A stretch of 6,592 nucleotides of DNA, from assembly GCA_946479035.1 (NCBI GenBank), contig CAMLDW010000072.1, forward strand, positions 1 through 6,592, given 5' to 3'. The translations under genes and the position numbers were made by a program. Every line of letters starts with the position of its first letter. The first letter of the stretch is position 1. Below, in pieces: positions 6,524-6,592 of this stretch. The stretch comes from an uncultured Chthonomonadaceae bacterium (GTDB lineage Bacteria; Armatimonadota; Fimbriimonadia; Fimbriimonadales; Fimbriimonadaceae). The notes beneath the pieces were generated by a model that was given only the letters and a program-made list of their open reading frames with translations, was not told where the DNA came from and did not search any database.

Positions 6524-6592
<69 letters not shown>

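Overview
The window looks like ordinary chromosome from a GC-rich, Gram-negative-type bacterium. Twin-arginine (Tat)-exported Gfo/Idh/MocA oxidoreductases and sugar isomerases, a secreted SUMF1-fold protein and generally weak Shine-Dalgarno signals together suggest Armatimonadota (Fimbriimonas-like) or Planctomycetota. That placement is an impression from protein style, not a database result. Coding density is very high, no non-coding gap exceeds 100 bases, and I see no mobile element or CRISPR array.

Layout. Positions 1-90 are non-coding, with a short octamer tandem repeat at the edge and an 18-bp perfect palindrome that runs into the first stop codon. A tightly packed minus-strand cluster, read from 3074 down to 91, encodes three proteins in order: a SUMF1/formylglycine-generating-enzyme-fold protein lacking the catalytic cysteines, a Tat-exported Gfo/Idh/MocA oxidoreductase, and a Tat-exported hydroxypyruvate-isomerase-like TIM barrel. 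Going the other way is a two-gene plus-strand unit: a secreted FAD:protein FMN transferase (ApbE, 3046-3978) and, 7 bases later, a P-type ATPase of the Mg2+-transporting MgtA type (3986-6511). A tRNA-Lys(CTT) gene on the minus strand converges on the ATPase and is cut by the right edge, missing only its first seven nucleotides.

How the parts work together. The oxidoreductase and the isomerase-like protein probably process an oxidised sugar or sugar acid outside the cytoplasm. Both carry twin-arginine signals, as expected for proteins that fold around a cofactor or metal before export. The SUMF1-fold protein may belong to the same envelope programme. ApbE attaches FMN to exported proteins and needs Mg2+; its close pairing with a Mg2+-type pump suggests co-transcription, but no flavoprotein target lies in the window. 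The two units diverge from a region where the called start codons overlap by 29 bp and where a 17-bp inverted repeat sits, so shared control there is plausible.

I found no clearly new system. The points most worth checking are the two palindromes, the overlapping divergent starts, a possible second (cytosolic) start in the isomerase, the apbE-ATPase pairing, and a Gln in place of the Glu I recall for MgtA in membrane helix 4 of the ATPase.
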